NCBI RefSeq assembly: GCF_900113935.1
Contig: NZ_FORF01000001.1
Span: forward strand, 248,001-312,000
Source of the DNA: Aquamicrobium aerolatum DSM 21857
GTDB taxonomy: Bacteria; Pseudomonadota; Alphaproteobacteria; Rhizobiales; Rhizobiaceae
Length of the DNA stretch: 64,000 nt
Reading direction: 5' to 3'
Shown: positions 9,268 through 18,042 of the stretch, one piece after another
Layout of the letters: the number at the start of each line of letters is the position of its first letter
How positions within the stretch are numbered: position 1 is the stretch's first letter
Position numbers and translations under genes: made by a program
The notes under the pieces: generated by a model
Told to the model about the DNA's origin: nothing
Seen by the model: only the letters and a program-made list of their open reading frames with translations
Databases searched by the model: none

Positions 9268-9765
9268 ATGCTGTCTGTGGTGATCGAAGCTGACGAGAAT
9301 GCGGAAGGGCTTGCGGCGACGCTGGCATCGCTGATTCCGGCCGCGGTGGATGGTGTCGTCCGCGAGGTGATCGTTTGCGACGCGGCGACAAATGATGCCA
9401 TTGAGATCGTGGCGGATCATGCCGGATGCACTTACCTGCCGCGATCGAGCGCGTGCGACGGGATCAGGCTTGCACGCTGTGAATGGCTGCTGTTGCTGGA
9501 ACCCGGCGCGCGATTGGGCGATGGCTGGGCGGATCCGCTGTACACGCTGATGGCAGCCGACAGTGTTGCGATGCGCTTCAGCTGCGTGCCGGCGTCGCGA
9601 CCGTCATGGGCGGAAAGATGGCGTCAGGGTAGGCGCCCGTTGCGCGACGGTCTAGTCGTCCTGAAGGCGCAGGCACTGGCGACAGGACATCTGACCGCCA
9701 ACGATATAGCCCGTTCGACGCGAACACGGCGTGTCGAAGGCGTGATCTTCGCCGCTCCGCGTTGA
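9268..9765 (+). CDS. glycosyltransferase family 2-like protein
   Basis: A 165-residue protein that begins MLSVVIEADENAEGLAATL, the first strand and helix of a GT-A (family 2) fold, and has LLLLEPGARLGDGW where a GT2 enzyme carries its metal-binding region. A full DxD motif is not seen, and the protein is shorter than normal GT2 enzymes (over 220 residues). It may be a degenerate or regulatory member. The ATG at 9268 was preferred to upstream starts at 9214 and 9229 because it begins directly at the fold. It converges with moaB, four bases away. A proven sugar-transfer role cannot be claimed. Confidence 0.6.
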   Translation: MLSVVIEADENAEGLAATLASLIPAAVDGVVREVIVCDAATNDAIEIVADHAGCTYLPRSSACDGIRLARCEWLLLLEPGARLGDGWADPLYTLMAADSVAMRFSCVPASRPSWAERWRQGRRPLRDGLVVLKAQALATGHLTANDIARSTRTRRVEGVIFAAPR

Positions 9766-9769
9766 AGCC

Positions 9770-10315
9770 TCAGGCACCACGTTTCAAATGCTCGTCGAGC
9801 CGGGGCATGATTTCCACGAAATTGCACGGCATATGGCGGTAGTCGAGCTGGGGGCGAAGGATATGGTCCCAGCCATCGCGACATGCTCCGGGAGAGCCCG
9901 GCAGAACGAAGACAAAGGTTGCGTTGACGACGCCCGCCGTCGCACGTGACTGGATGGTGGAGGTGCCGATCTTGTCGTAGGAAATGCGATGGAAGACTTC
10001 GGAAAACCCGTCCATCCGTTTTTCAAACAGGGGCTCGACGGCTTCCGGAGTGACATCGCGTCCGGTAAAGCCGGTGCCGCCGGTGGTGATGATCACGTCG
10101 ATCGCGGCATCTTCGCTCCAACGCTGAACCAGATTGCGGATTGCCGTAACGTCATCTGCGACCAGTTCACGCGCAGCGAGGCGGTGGCCGGCTTCCGCGA
10201 TCCGGTCTGCCAGCGTCTGGCCTGACCTGTCCTCTTCAAGCGTGCGTGTATCCGAGACCGTAAGGACAGCGATTCCGACGGGAATGAAGGGCCGGTTCTC
10301 ATCGATACGGGACAT
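9770..10315 (-). CDS. moaB: molybdenum cofactor biosynthesis protein MoaB
   Basis: MoaB/MogA-family protein that acts on molybdopterin (adenylylation in MogA; several MoaB proteins have a similar or uncertain role). The 181 residues show the conserved TVSDTRT near the start, the nucleotide-binding TTGGTGFTGRDVTPEAVEP, and ending PGSPGACRDGWD. It is the last gene of a minus-strand run (DUF2007, methyltransferase, S49 peptidase, 61-residue protein, ispE, moaB), nine bases after ispE. Its presence implies molybdoenzymes elsewhere in the genome. Confidence 0.92.
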   Translation of the reverse strand: MSRIDENRPFIPVGIAVLTVSDTRTLEEDRSGQTLADRIAEAGHRLAARELVADDVTAIRNLVQRWSEDAAIDVIITTGGTGFTGRDVTPEAVEPLFEKRMDGFSEVFHRISYDKIGTSTIQSRATAGVVNATFVFVLPGSPGACRDGWDHILRPQLDYRHMPCNFVEIMPRLDEHLKRGA

Positions 10316-10324
10316 GGCGTGATC

Positions 10325-11206
10325 CTAAATCGTTTGCGTCGCTTTCACGTACCATGCGGGCGATCTAGAGGCGAGAGACCGGGCCGCGGCTTGCGCCGCG
10401 GTGGCATCGGGAAACAGGCCAAAGCAAGTTGCCCCTGAACCCGACATGCGTGAGAAAGCCGCGCCTGCGGCGTCGAGCGCTGAGATCGCCTGCCCGATCT
10501 GCGGCACTTGTACGGATGCGGGGTGCTGCAGATCATTACGGGTCTTACGGAGCCAGTCGACAAGATCTGAAAACGCGACATTGCCGGGGAGTTCGGGCAA
10601 GGGGGCGTTCTGTTTCTCAAGGAGTGAGCCGAACACGGTGGGCGTGGACACCGCCATGCCAGGGTTGACGAGGACCATGTGGAGGACTGGAAGTCCGCGC
10701 ACTGGAGCCAGACTTTCACCGATCCCCCGGACGCGTAGGGGATGCGATGCAAGGCACATCGGAACGTCGGCACCCAGTGACAGCGCAGCAACGGAGAGTT
10801 CAGCCTCGCTGAGTGGCGCATCCAGCATGCCAGACAAAGCGCGCAAGGTAGCTGCCGCGTCAGCCGAGCCACCGCCGATACCGGAAGCGACCGGGAGAGA
10901 TTTTTCCAGGTCGAGCGCGACGGGCGGAAGTTCCGGGCGAAGCTGGCGTATCAGGTCGCGGGCGCGCAGGACGAGGTTGTCCGCGTCTGCCTGCAAGATG
11001 CTGGCGAACTGGCCACTGAGCGTAAAGCGGTCCTCATCGGACGGTGCGGCACGAATCGTATCCCCCGCCTGCGTGAAGACAACGAGCGTGTCGAGAAGAT
11101 GATAGCCGTCATCGCGCTGCCCGGTAATGTGGAGAGCAAGGTTGATCTTTGCGGCGGCATGTTCGGTGACAAGCGCCGCGTCGCCAGCAGGCAGATGTAA
11201 ATTCAC
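10325..11206 (-). CDS. ispE: 4-diphosphocytidyl-2-C-methyl-D-erythritol kinase
   Basis: Fourth step of the MEP isoprenoid pathway: ATP-dependent phosphorylation of CDP-methylerythritol. The 293-residue protein has the GHMP-kinase layout: AKINLALHITGQRDDGYH at residues 19-36, which carries the catalytic Lys and substrate contacts, the ATP-binding loop PVASGIGGGSADAAA near residue 110, and a C-terminal MSGSGATCFGLF. The start is a GTG. It lies nine bases after the 61-residue membrane protein and nine bases before moaB. It complements dxs and ispH elsewhere in the window. Confidence 0.95.
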   Translation of the reverse strand: MNLHLPAGDAALVTEHAAAKINLALHITGQRDDGYHLLDTLVVFTQAGDTIRAAPSDEDRFTLSGQFASILQADADNLVLRARDLIRQLRPELPPVALDLEKSLPVASGIGGGSADAAATLRALSGMLDAPLSEAELSVAALSLGADVPMCLASHPLRVRGIGESLAPVRGLPVLHMVLVNPGMAVSTPTVFGSLLEKQNAPLPELPGNVAFSDLVDWLRKTRNDLQHPASVQVPQIGQAISALDAAGAAFSRMSGSGATCFGLFPDATAAQAAARSLASRSPAWYVKATQTI

Positions 11207-11215
11207 GGCGCGCTG

Positions 11216-11401
11216 TCAGTCCTTCGTCGGATGGTATTCACCGGTCGTCGGGTCCTTTACCAGCGTCCCCTGACTCTCATTGCGTTGCTCGGCTTCTGCG
11301 CGGCGGGCTTTGGCGGTCACGCGTTCTGCTTCGCGCAGGAAGGAGCGGTAGCCGACATAGCCGACGACACCAATCAATGCGAAGAAGATCAATTGCGGCA
11401 T
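11216..11401 (-). CDS. small single-helix membrane protein, unknown function
   Basis: A 61-residue protein: one N-terminal membrane helix (LIFFALIGVVGYVGYRSF), a highly charged helix rich in Arg, Ala and Glu, and a polar tail ending in LVKDPTTGEYHPTKD. The orientation is probably N-out, with the charged part in the cytoplasm. I do not know a function. It lies between the S49 peptidase gene and ispE and is probably co-transcribed with both. The codon pattern, the close spacing and the sensible membrane topology make it a likely real gene. Confidence 0.7.
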   Translation of the reverse strand: MPQLIFFALIGVVGYVGYRSFLREAERVTAKARRAEAEQRNESQGTLVKDPTTGEYHPTKD

Positions 11402-11473
11402 GGCATCCTCCTCCGATACTCACCTGCTGAGCCAGACGGTCTGCACACAAGTGTAGTTGCTTTTCTGACCCGG

Positions 11474-12331
11474 TCAAAGACCGAAACGGTTCCAGTGTGC
11501 ACGCTCTTCGGCTGCTTCGATGAGCCCGGAAGCCGCGCCTGCTGCGATGTCAGGAGCCTGCGACCCGAAAACGCCCAGTTTGCGACCGAAGAAGCCGCGC
11601 GGCGGCGTGATCAGCTGGAGGCGGGTCTTTTCGCCATAGCGCTGCTTGAGAAAACTGCGCATGTCCCCCAATGCGTCGACGAGGCCAAGCTCGACGCCCT
11701 TCAGGCCCGTCCAGAACATGCCGGTAAACAAATCCGGGTCGTCCTTGAGCTTGAGGCCGCGCCGCTGCTTGACCAGGTCAATGAAGGTCTGATGAATTTC
11801 CAGTTGCAGATCCTTGAGCCGCGCCACGTCGTCTGGCTTTTCTGGCTGGAAAGGATCAAGGATCGCCTTGTTCTGGCCCGCGGTGTGAACGCGACGCTCA
11901 ACCCCGATTTTCTTGATGAGATCCTGAAACCCGAAGCCTGCCGACACGACGCCAATCGAGCCGACGACGGATGAGGGATCAGCGATGATTTCATCGCCTG
12001 CAACGGCGATCATGTAGCCGCCAGAGGCAGCGACATCCTCGACGAAGACGAGCACATGCTTTTTCTTCTCTTCGGCCAGATCGCGGATGCGCTTGTAGAT
12101 CAGCCGCGATTGAACCGGCGAGCCGCCGGGCGAATTGATGGTGATAGCAACTGCAGGCGCGTCCTTCATAGCGAAGGCCTTTTCGATCAGCGCTGCAGTT
12201 GAGGCCAATGACAGGCTGGGTCGGAACTGATTGCCACCGGACATGATCGCGCCGTGAAGACGGATAACCGGGATGGTGACGGTGTTGGAGCGCATGGAAG
12301 CAGGCAGAAAGCGGCTGAACACTCGTTTCAC
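11474..12331 (-). CDS. S49 family signal-peptide-peptidase-like protease
   Basis: Short (285-residue) SppA/SohB-type serine protease with the ClpP fold. Visible elements are RLHGAI near residue 27, INSPGGS, then the nucleophile region EDVAASGGYMIAVAGDEI, and GSIGVVS. The general-base Lys is probably in the AGQNKA segment about 50 residues further on. No strong transmembrane helix is seen, unlike E. coli SohB, so it may bind the membrane peripherally. The start is the GTG at 12331 (VKRVFSRFLPA); the upstream frame to 12373 lacks support. The palindromic repeat lies about 90 bases upstream. Confidence 0.87.
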   Translation of the reverse strand: MKRVFSRFLPASMRSNTVTIPVIRLHGAIMSGGNQFRPSLSLASTAALIEKAFAMKDAPAVAITINSPGGSPVQSRLIYKRIRDLAEEKKKHVLVFVEDVAASGGYMIAVAGDEIIADPSSVVGSIGVVSAGFGFQDLIKKIGVERRVHTAGQNKAILDPFQPEKPDDVARLKDLQLEIHQTFIDLVKQRRGLKLKDDPDLFTGMFWTGLKGVELGLVDALGDMRSFLKQRYGEKTRLQLITPPRGFFGRKLGVFGSQAPDIAAGAASGLIEAAEERAHWNRFGL

Positions 12332-12423
12332 GAGGGCAAATCTCCAAATGACAGGTATGCTGCATGTAAGCACGCATGCTGCGTACGCAAGCCGCGTCAG
12401 CTGCTTTTGTTGTGCTGCTGCCG

Positions 12424-12532
12424 TTAAAGCGCGTCGCGATCTTCCGGATTTGCTCCTTGCGCTTTAGCCCCTTGTTTTAACGCATGTCTTTGTCCCGAAA
12501 ACCGGTTCCCACTTTCGGGAGACATGCTTTAG
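12424..12532. repeat. palindromic intergenic repeat, Bru-RS/RIME-like
   Basis: About 109 bases made of two inverted-repeat units. The outer left part is TTAAAGCGC at 12424-12432 with GCGCTTTA at 12459-12466. The right part is GCATGTCT at 12482-12489 with AGACATGC at 12520-12527, enclosing CCCGAAA (12494-12500) and TTTCGGG (12513-12519). Length and sequence style match the roughly 105-base palindromic elements of Brucella (Bru-RS) and similar rhizobial elements, from memory. It would form a strong hairpin in either RNA strand. Its last bases include the stop codon of the methyltransferase gene. Confidence 0.75.
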
Positions 12533-13317
12533 TCACCAAACAGCGATGCGCGCCCGTTGCTGATGCTGTCAGCAGCTTGGGAAAGGCGATTGCTGCCCGG
12601 TTCATGGAGGACGAGCGGGGGAGCGAGCGATATTTCGTCAGCACCTCCGCGACGAGCTCGCACCACCACGCGAATTGCGGCCTTTTCAATGCGCGGGTAG
12701 AGGGGTTTGATCTCTTGCCGCCCAAAATGCGGACGCATCGCCTCCAGAATGTGGTTCAGCGAATGCGGGCGTGCGATGACGCTGATGCCACCGCCGCGCC
12801 GAACAAGAGCCGCTGCCGTCGCCAGCCAATCCCTGAACACGCCGGCATCTTCCATGACGTGCGCTTCGCGGCGCAGCGGATCGGGCGTGGCGTGGTCGAG
12901 CGCACTGTTGAAAGGCGGGTTCATGATCGCCCAGTCGAAGCTGGCGTTTTCCACCAGAGCACGGCGCTCTTTGGCTGGCATGCGCACATCGGCCTTGACG
13001 ACGGCACTTCTTGCCGCAATGTGAGCATTTTCCGCAAGCGCGATGGAGCGACGTGCATAGGCCACCATCTCAGGCGAGCGCTCCAGCAAGGTGACATGCG
13101 CGCGCGGGCAGCGTGAAGCAACGCCAAGACCCGCGGCTCCTGCCCCGGAACCCAGATCAATGAGATGGCCTGCGAAGGAAGAGGGCACGCTGGCCGCAAG
13201 CATCATGGCATCGGTCCCAGCCCGATGACCCTTGCGAGCCGGCTGAGCAACGTAGAATGCGCCGCGGTGAAACGCGTCAACAGTATGGTCAGCAGTGTCG
13301 TCGCTCGTGAGCTGCAT
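12529..13317 (-). CDS. TrmN6-like SAM-dependent N6-adenine methyltransferase
   Basis: COG4123-type methyltransferase, 262 residues, similar to the enzyme that methylates A37 of tRNA1(Val). The SAM-binding loop is LIDLGSGAGAAGLGVA at about residue 51, and the catalytic NPPF tetrapeptide for exocyclic adenine amino groups is in DWAIMNPPFNSA near residue 133. The target in this organism is not known. Its ATG lies two bases after the DUF2007 gene, and its TAA stop overlaps the end of the palindromic repeat. Confidence 0.85.
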   Translation of the reverse strand: MQLTSDDTADHTVDAFHRGAFYVAQPARKGHRAGTDAMMLAASVPSSFAGHLIDLGSGAGAAGLGVASRCPRAHVTLLERSPEMVAYARRSIALAENAHIAARSAVVKADVRMPAKERRALVENASFDWAIMNPPFNSALDHATPDPLRREAHVMEDAGVFRDWLATAAALVRRGGGISVIARPHSLNHILEAMRPHFGRQEIKPLYPRIEKAAIRVVVRARRGGADEISLAPPLVLHEPGSNRLSQAADSISNGRASLFGD

Positions 13318-13319
13318 GG

Positions 13320-13544
13320 TCAGGCTGGGTTTATCTCGTCCAGAATGCCGGCGTCGAATAGCACTGCGCGCGCCCGTTCGCTATCCTCGTCGATAACCAT
13401 GACGCGTCGAGGCAGCACCCCGAGGGAACCTTCGATGACGCTCATGTTCTGATCGGCGATAAAGAACGTGCAGCCCGAATCGCGAAGCAGGGCCTCAACG
13501 AAGGAGAGCAAAACGGGATCGTTGGTGCGTAGCAACTCTTTCAT
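13320..13544 (-). CDS. DUF2007 domain protein
   Basis: A 74-residue protein with the DUF2007 layout: MKELLRTNDPVLLSFVEALL, a small alpha-beta domain resembling the regulatory ACT/PII-like folds, and a GILDE ending. It is often annotated as a putative signal-transducing protein, but no function is established. It is the first gene of the minus-strand run to moaB and is divergent from the polyprenyl synthase gene 180 bases away. Confidence 0.8.
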   Translation of the reverse strand: MKELLRTNDPVLLSFVEALLRDSGCTFFIADQNMSVIEGSLGVLPRRVMVIDEDSERARAVLFDAGILDEINPA

Positions 13545-13644
13545 CCGTCAGAAATCCCAGTTTCTGTGCAGCGTGTAAATGCTTCAAGGGCAAAAGGACC
13601 GAAGATGGGTGACAAACAGTCTCGTTTCCGTGGTAATTCGCCCC

Positions 13645-13673
13645 TTGCCGCACGGTTCGCGCCTGCCTAGAGT
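13645..13673 (+). promoter_or_regulatory. possible sigma70-type promoter of the polyprenyl synthase gene
   Basis: TTGCCG at 13645-13650 and TAGAGT at 13668-13673 are 17 bases apart, 52 bases before the GTG start. Both hexamers are imperfect. Confidence 0.25.
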
Positions 13674-13724
13674 CCGCCGCGAAATTGGTGGCGGCGGTTG
13701 TGACGCTGACAGGAGTTCCGTTTA

Positions 13725-14741
13725 GTGGGCGCAGTAGTTAAAATCGAAGGTGATCGGCGCGAAGTGGCATCGATCGAGGCAATTATTTCGCTCACTGCGC
13801 AGGATATGGGGCGTGTCAACGAACTGATTCTCGCCAGGGCGGGATCTGACGTTGAGATGATCCCGGAGGTCGCTAACCACCTGATCTCGTCGGGTGGCAA
13901 GCGCCTGCGCCCGATGCTCACGCTCGCGGCAGCACAGATGTTCGGCTACAACGGCGATGCCCATGTGAAGCTGGCGACCAGCGTCGAGTTCATGCACACG
14001 GCGACGCTGCTGCACGACGATGTCGTGGACGAGAGTGATCTGCGTCGCGGCAAGCGCACTGCACGTATGATCTGGGGCAACCAGGCGAGCGTGCTTGTGG
14101 GTGACTTCCTGCTGGGCCAGGCATTTCGCATGATGGTGGATGTAGGATCGCTTGACGCACTCGATATCCTGTCTGCCGCAGCATCCGTGATCGCCGAAGG
14201 CGAGGTGATGCAGCTTGGCGCTGCTAAAAATCTGGAAACCACGGAAGAAAATTATCTTTCTGTGATCGGAGCCAAAACTGCGGCGCTGTTTTCGGCTGCA
14301 GCAGAGGTCGGTCCGATCGTGGCGGGTGGATCGTCAGATGACCGCACGGCCTTGCGTTCCTATGGCATGAATCTCGGCCTAGCTTTCCAGCTGATAGATG
14401 ACGCGCTCGACTATGGCAGCGATTCTGAAAGCCTGGGCAAGAATGTCGGGGATGATTTCCGTGAGGGCAAAGTGACCCTGCCGGTGATCCTGAGCTATGG
14501 TCGGGGCAGCGACGAGGAGCGCGCGTTCTGGAAGCGCTCGATCGAGCATGGCAGTTCCGATGACGTGTCGTTGGAAAAGGCGCGCGGCCTGATGGCCAAG
14601 CACGGATCGATTGACGACACGATCGCACGCGCCCGACATTTCGGCGAACTCGCGCGCGATGCGCTGAAGCCGTTGGCGGAGACCCCGCAAAAACAGGCTT
14701 TGCTGGATGTCATCGACTTCTGCATCAGCCGCGTGAATTGA
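13725..14741 (+). CDS. ispB: polyprenyl diphosphate synthase (octaprenyl/decaprenyl type)
   Basis: Trans-prenyltransferase that makes the long side chain of ubiquinone, 338 residues. The first aspartate-rich motif is DDVVDESDLRRG at about residues 102-113, the second is LIDDALDY near 224, and GGKRLRP lies at 59-65. The residues before the first motif (VEFMHTATLLH) are small, as expected for a long-chain product; whether C40 or C50 cannot be read from sequence. The GTG at 13725 has AGGAG ten bases upstream. Its product is the partner substrate for UbiA, also encoded in this window. Confidence 0.93.
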   Translation: MGAVVKIEGDRREVASIEAIISLTAQDMGRVNELILARAGSDVEMIPEVANHLISSGGKRLRPMLTLAAAQMFGYNGDAHVKLATSVEFMHTATLLHDDVVDESDLRRGKRTARMIWGNQASVLVGDFLLGQAFRMMVDVGSLDALDILSAAASVIAEGEVMQLGAAKNLETTEENYLSVIGAKTAALFSAAAEVGPIVAGGSSDDRTALRSYGMNLGLAFQLIDDALDYGSDSESLGKNVGDDFREGKVTLPVILSYGRGSDEERAFWKRSIEHGSSDDVSLEKARGLMAKHGSIDDTIARARHFGELARDALKPLAETPQKQALLDVIDFCISRVN

Positions 14742-14887
14742 TATCGGCCACGAAGGGCGCGGGCGGATGACACAATCTTGCCCGGTGAACGGATTGAACG
14801 CCATTCGCAAAAAGGCCATCCTTCAGGCGTCCAAAGACTCCAGATGAGTCTGATTTCCGGGAGGCCGGAACGACAGGAAGGAAAATT

Positions 14888-16909
14888 ATGCGGCTTAGGA
14901 CAGGAAGCTGGTTCGTTGCGGCAGGCTTGGCGGCGGGTGTCTCGCTGAGCAGTGCATTTGCCGCAACCGGGCCCGAGGAACAGGCCGCGAAGGTTTCGTC
15001 GCTTTCCGGCGCGTATCTCGCTGCGCGCATTGCGGACAGCGACAACGATCTTCCTGCTGCGATCGCATATTATCGCCGCGCCATGGTGTTCGACCCTGAT
15101 AATCAGGGGGTGCAGCAGAGCCTGATGCTGGGTCTTATTTCGCAGGGCGATTTCGACGAAGCGTTGCCCTTGGCGGAGAAGCTGAAGGAAGCGCCGGAAG
15201 TTGAGCGCTTTTCGCGGGTTGCCCTCGCGGTCGACGCATTTCGCAAGAAGGATTTCTCGAACGCCGAGTATCTTCTGAAGCTGGCGCTTGGATCTGACCT
15301 TGACCGTTTGATCACCGGAATCATGACGGGCTGGGCGAAGCAGGGCGGTGGTGATTCGGCGGGAGCGCTGGCTGCCATCGACGCGCTGGAGGGGCCGGAA
15401 TGGTACGAGTTGTTCCTGAGCTATCACCGCGCGTTGATTGCGGAGCAGGCCGGCAATGATAGCGTTGCGCGCAAGGCCTATGACGAAACCGCAGAAAATC
15501 TCTCCGCTGGCGGTGCGGCACCGGAGACCTATCTGCGAGCACTTGAGGCCTATGCCGGCTATCTGGTGCGCAAGGATGACCGCAAGGGCGCATTGGCAGT
15601 TCTCGACAAGGCGGACGAGTTCGCGCCTGGCAGACTGACAGTCCAGGTATTGCGCAACCAGATCGACAAGGGCGCAAAGGCTCCCGCGATCGTGGCAAAT
15701 GCGCAGGAGGGCGCAGCCGAAATTCTGCTCAATCTCGCCACCGCGCTGAATCGGAGCGGCGGCGAGTCTTTCGTGCGGCTGTATCTCCAGTACGCCAACG
15801 CCTTGCGCCCGCGCAGTGACGCGATCTTGATCCAGCTGGCGGGTGTCGCTGAGCAGCAGCGCGATGCTGAAACTGCGATTGCCGAATATGAGAAAATTCC
15901 CGACAGCTCGCCGATGAAGGCTGTCGCGGAACTGCAGCTCGGGCTGAATCTGGCCGATCTGGAGCGTTATGATGAGGCGATAGAGCACCTGAAGTCGTCG
16001 CTTGCAGAAGACCCGGATGACATGCGCGCCTATCAGGCACTTGGCGGTGTCTATGCGCGACAGGAAAATTATCGCGCGGCAGCCGATCTTTTTGATGTGG
16101 CGGTGTCTCGAATCGACGAGCCCGAGCGCACCGACTGGAACGTGTTTTATCAGCGCGGCATCGCCTATGAGCGCTTGAAAGAATGGGACAAGGCGGAGCC
16201 GAATTTTCGCAAAGCGCTGGAGCTGTTCCCCGATCAGCCACAGGTTCTGAACTATCTTGGCTATTCCTGGGTCGATATGAACATCAACCTCGAGGAAGGA
16301 CTGGACCTTATCCGTCGAGCCGTCGAGTTGCGGCCAAGTGATGGATATATCGTCGATTCGCTGGGCTGGGCTTATTACAAGCTTGGGCGCTTCGATGAGG
16401 CGGTCAGCGAGTTGCAGCGCGCGGTCGGCCTGATGCCGGCCGATCCGGTGCTCAACGATCATCTCGGCGATGCCTATTGGCGTGTCGGGCGCAAATTGGA
16501 AGCGACCTTCCAATGGCGTCATACTTTGCAGCTGGAGCCCGACGACAAGGTCAAGGCCGATGCCGAAAACAAGCTGAAGCAAGGTCTTGGGCCGGTCGAG
16601 GAAAGGGCTGCTTCCGAGACTGTGGAAGCCCCAGAGACTGCGGCCGCAACGGTCGTGCCGGTGCCAGAATTGCCGGAGGCGACCGAGACTGGCGCGCAGG
16701 CGGTTCCCGAACCCGTCGTGATTGAGCCCGCCGCGGCGGAGCGGCGCACGCATGTCGTTGCCCCTGGTCAGTCGCTTTGGTCGATCGCTGTGGAGAAGCT
16801 GGGTGACGGTCACCGCTACCGGGAGATCCTCGGTCTGAATCCGTCGCTGCGGGGCGATCCGGGCCGGATCATGCCAGGGCAGGAACTGGTATTGCCACCG
16901 GAAAACTGA
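14888..16909 (+). CDS. secreted tetratricopeptide protein with C-terminal LysM domain
   Basis: A 673-residue exported protein. The signal peptide (SWFVAAGLAAGVSLSSAFA) ends near residue 27. Many helical TPR units cover about residues 45-575; the clearest run from AVAELQLGLNLADLERYDEA to NDHLGDAYWRVGRKLEATFQW. An alanine-, proline- and glutamate-rich linker follows, and a LysM module at about 618-668 (HVVAPGQSLWSIA to PGQELVLPPEN) probably binds peptidoglycan. This suggests a periplasmic scaffold held at the wall. No enzyme domain is visible. It follows the ispB-like gene by 146 bases. Partners are unknown. Confidence 0.85.
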   Translation: MRLRTGSWFVAAGLAAGVSLSSAFAATGPEEQAAKVSSLSGAYLAARIADSDNDLPAAIAYYRRAMVFDPDNQGVQQSLMLGLISQGDFDEALPLAEKLKEAPEVERFSRVALAVDAFRKKDFSNAEYLLKLALGSDLDRLITGIMTGWAKQGGGDSAGALAAIDALEGPEWYELFLSYHRALIAEQAGNDSVARKAYDETAENLSAGGAAPETYLRALEAYAGYLVRKDDRKGALAVLDKADEFAPGRLTVQVLRNQIDKGAKAPAIVANAQEGAAEILLNLATALNRSGGESFVRLYLQYANALRPRSDAILIQLAGVAEQQRDAETAIAEYEKIPDSSPMKAVAELQLGLNLADLERYDEAIEHLKSSLAEDPDDMRAYQALGGVYARQENYRAAADLFDVAVSRIDEPERTDWNVFYQRGIAYERLKEWDKAEPNFRKALELFPDQPQVLNYLGYSWVDMNINLEEGLDLIRRAVELRPSDGYIVDSLGWAYYKLGRFDEAVSELQRAVGLMPADPVLNDHLGDAYWRVGRKLEATFQWRHTLQLEPDDKVKADAENKLKQGLGPVEERAASETVEAPETAAATVVPVPELPEATETGAQAVPEPVVIEPAAAERRTHVVAPGQSLWSIAVEKLGDGHRYREILGLNPSLRGDPGRIMPGQELVLPPEN

Positions 16910-17029
16910 GGCGGCGTGAAGAGGGATTTATAGAGCTTCCGACGCGACAGCAGTTCTGGCTTGCCTTGACGGTTCCAGGTTGCCGCTCTAGGAGGTGCAC
17001 GTCCTGCCACAGCCCTCCAGAGGCACGCC

Positions 17030-17980
17030 GTGAACGCAAATCTTCCTGCTCATATGAATCCTGTCCGTTCCTTTCAGGGGCTGATCCTCGCACTTCATAA
17101 TTATTGGGCCGATTACGGCTGTGTTGTGCTGCAGCCCTACGACATGGAAGTGGGCGCAGGGACATTCCATCCGGCGACGACACTGCGTGCGCTTGGGCCG
17201 CGTCCATGGAATGCGGCCTACGTTCAGCCGTCACGCCGCCCCAAGGACGGACGCTATGGCGAAAATCCCAATCGGCTTCAGCACTACTACCAGTATCAGG
17301 TGATCCTGAAGCCGAACCCATCGAACCTGCAGGAACTCTATCTTGGGTCACTGAAGGCGATTGGGATCGACGTTCTGACCCATGATATCCGCTTCGTTGA
17401 AGACGACTGGGAAAGCCCGACGCTGGGCGCCTGGGGGCTCGGCTGGGAGTGCTGGTGCGATGGCATGGAAGTGTCGCAGTTCACCTATTTCCAGCAGGTC
17501 TGCGGCATTGAGTGCGCGCCGGTAGCCGGTGAGCTGACCTACGGCCTTGAGCGTCTGGCCATGTATGTTCAGGGCGTCGACAATGTCTATGATTTGAATT
17601 TCAACGGGCGCGAGGGCGACGAAAAGGTCACCTACGGCGACGTCTTCCTGCAGGCCGAGCAGGAATATTCGCGATTCAATTTCGAACACGCCGACACGGC
17701 AATTCTGTTTCGTCATTTTGAAGATGCGGAGCGTGAGTGCCGTGCGCTGCTCGATGCCGGAGTTCCGTCTGGGGACCGGAAAGTTCATCAGATGGTGTTT
17801 CCGGCATATGATCAGTGCATCAAGGCATCGCATGCTTTCAATCTGCTCGATGCGCGCGGCGTGATTTCGGTCACTGAGCGACAGAGCTACATTCTGCGTG
17901 TCCGCAATCTTGCCAAGGCATGCGGCGAGGCGTTCTTACTCACTGAAGCCGGTGGCGTGGGCTATCAGCCGAACGTCTGA
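17030..17980 (+). CDS. glyQ: glycyl-tRNA synthetase alpha subunit
   Basis: Catalytic subunit of the bacterial alpha2-beta2 glycyl-tRNA synthetase, 316 residues. It shows [32 protein letters not shown], and the class II motif 2 region ([21 protein letters not shown]). The GTG at 17030 was chosen since CAGAGG lies eight bases upstream; an ATG at 17054 lacks one. A TTGACG at 16966 may be the -35 box of its promoter, with only a poor TAGGAG at 17-base spacing. The beta-subunit gene lies 2.7 kb downstream on the same strand, with lemA and a DUF2207 gene between. Confidence 0.96.
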   Translation: MNANLPAHMNPVRSFQGLILALHNYWADYGCVVLQPYDMEVGAGTFHPATTLRALGPRPWNAAYVQPSRRPKDGRYGENPNRLQHYYQYQVILKPNPSNLQELYLGSLKAIGIDVLTHDIRFVEDDWESPTLGAWGLGWECWCDGMEVSQFTYFQQVCGIECAPVAGELTYGLERLAMYVQGVDNVYDLNFNGREGDEKVTYGDVFLQAEQEYSRFNFEHADTAILFRHFEDAERECRALLDAGVPSGDRKVHQMVFPAYDQCIKASHAFNLLDARGVISVTERQSYILRVRNLAKACGEAFLLTEAGGVGYQPNV

Positions 17981-18042
17981 AATGCTTCCCATAGACCAGC
18001 GCTCGCGCTAGTCTGTCATGTCTTTCAGAGGGGAAGCAGACC

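Noticed and set aside
14495-16813. 772-codon open frame on the minus strand antisense to the TPR-LysM gene and the polyprenyl synthase gene
   Set aside because: It lies opposite two well-supported genes, has no recognisable domain and is rich in residues typical of antisense G+C-rich frames. It is a shadow of plus-strand codon use.
16966-16994. Possible promoter before glyQ
   Set aside because: TTGACG is good but no reasonable -10 box occurs at 16-18 base spacing.
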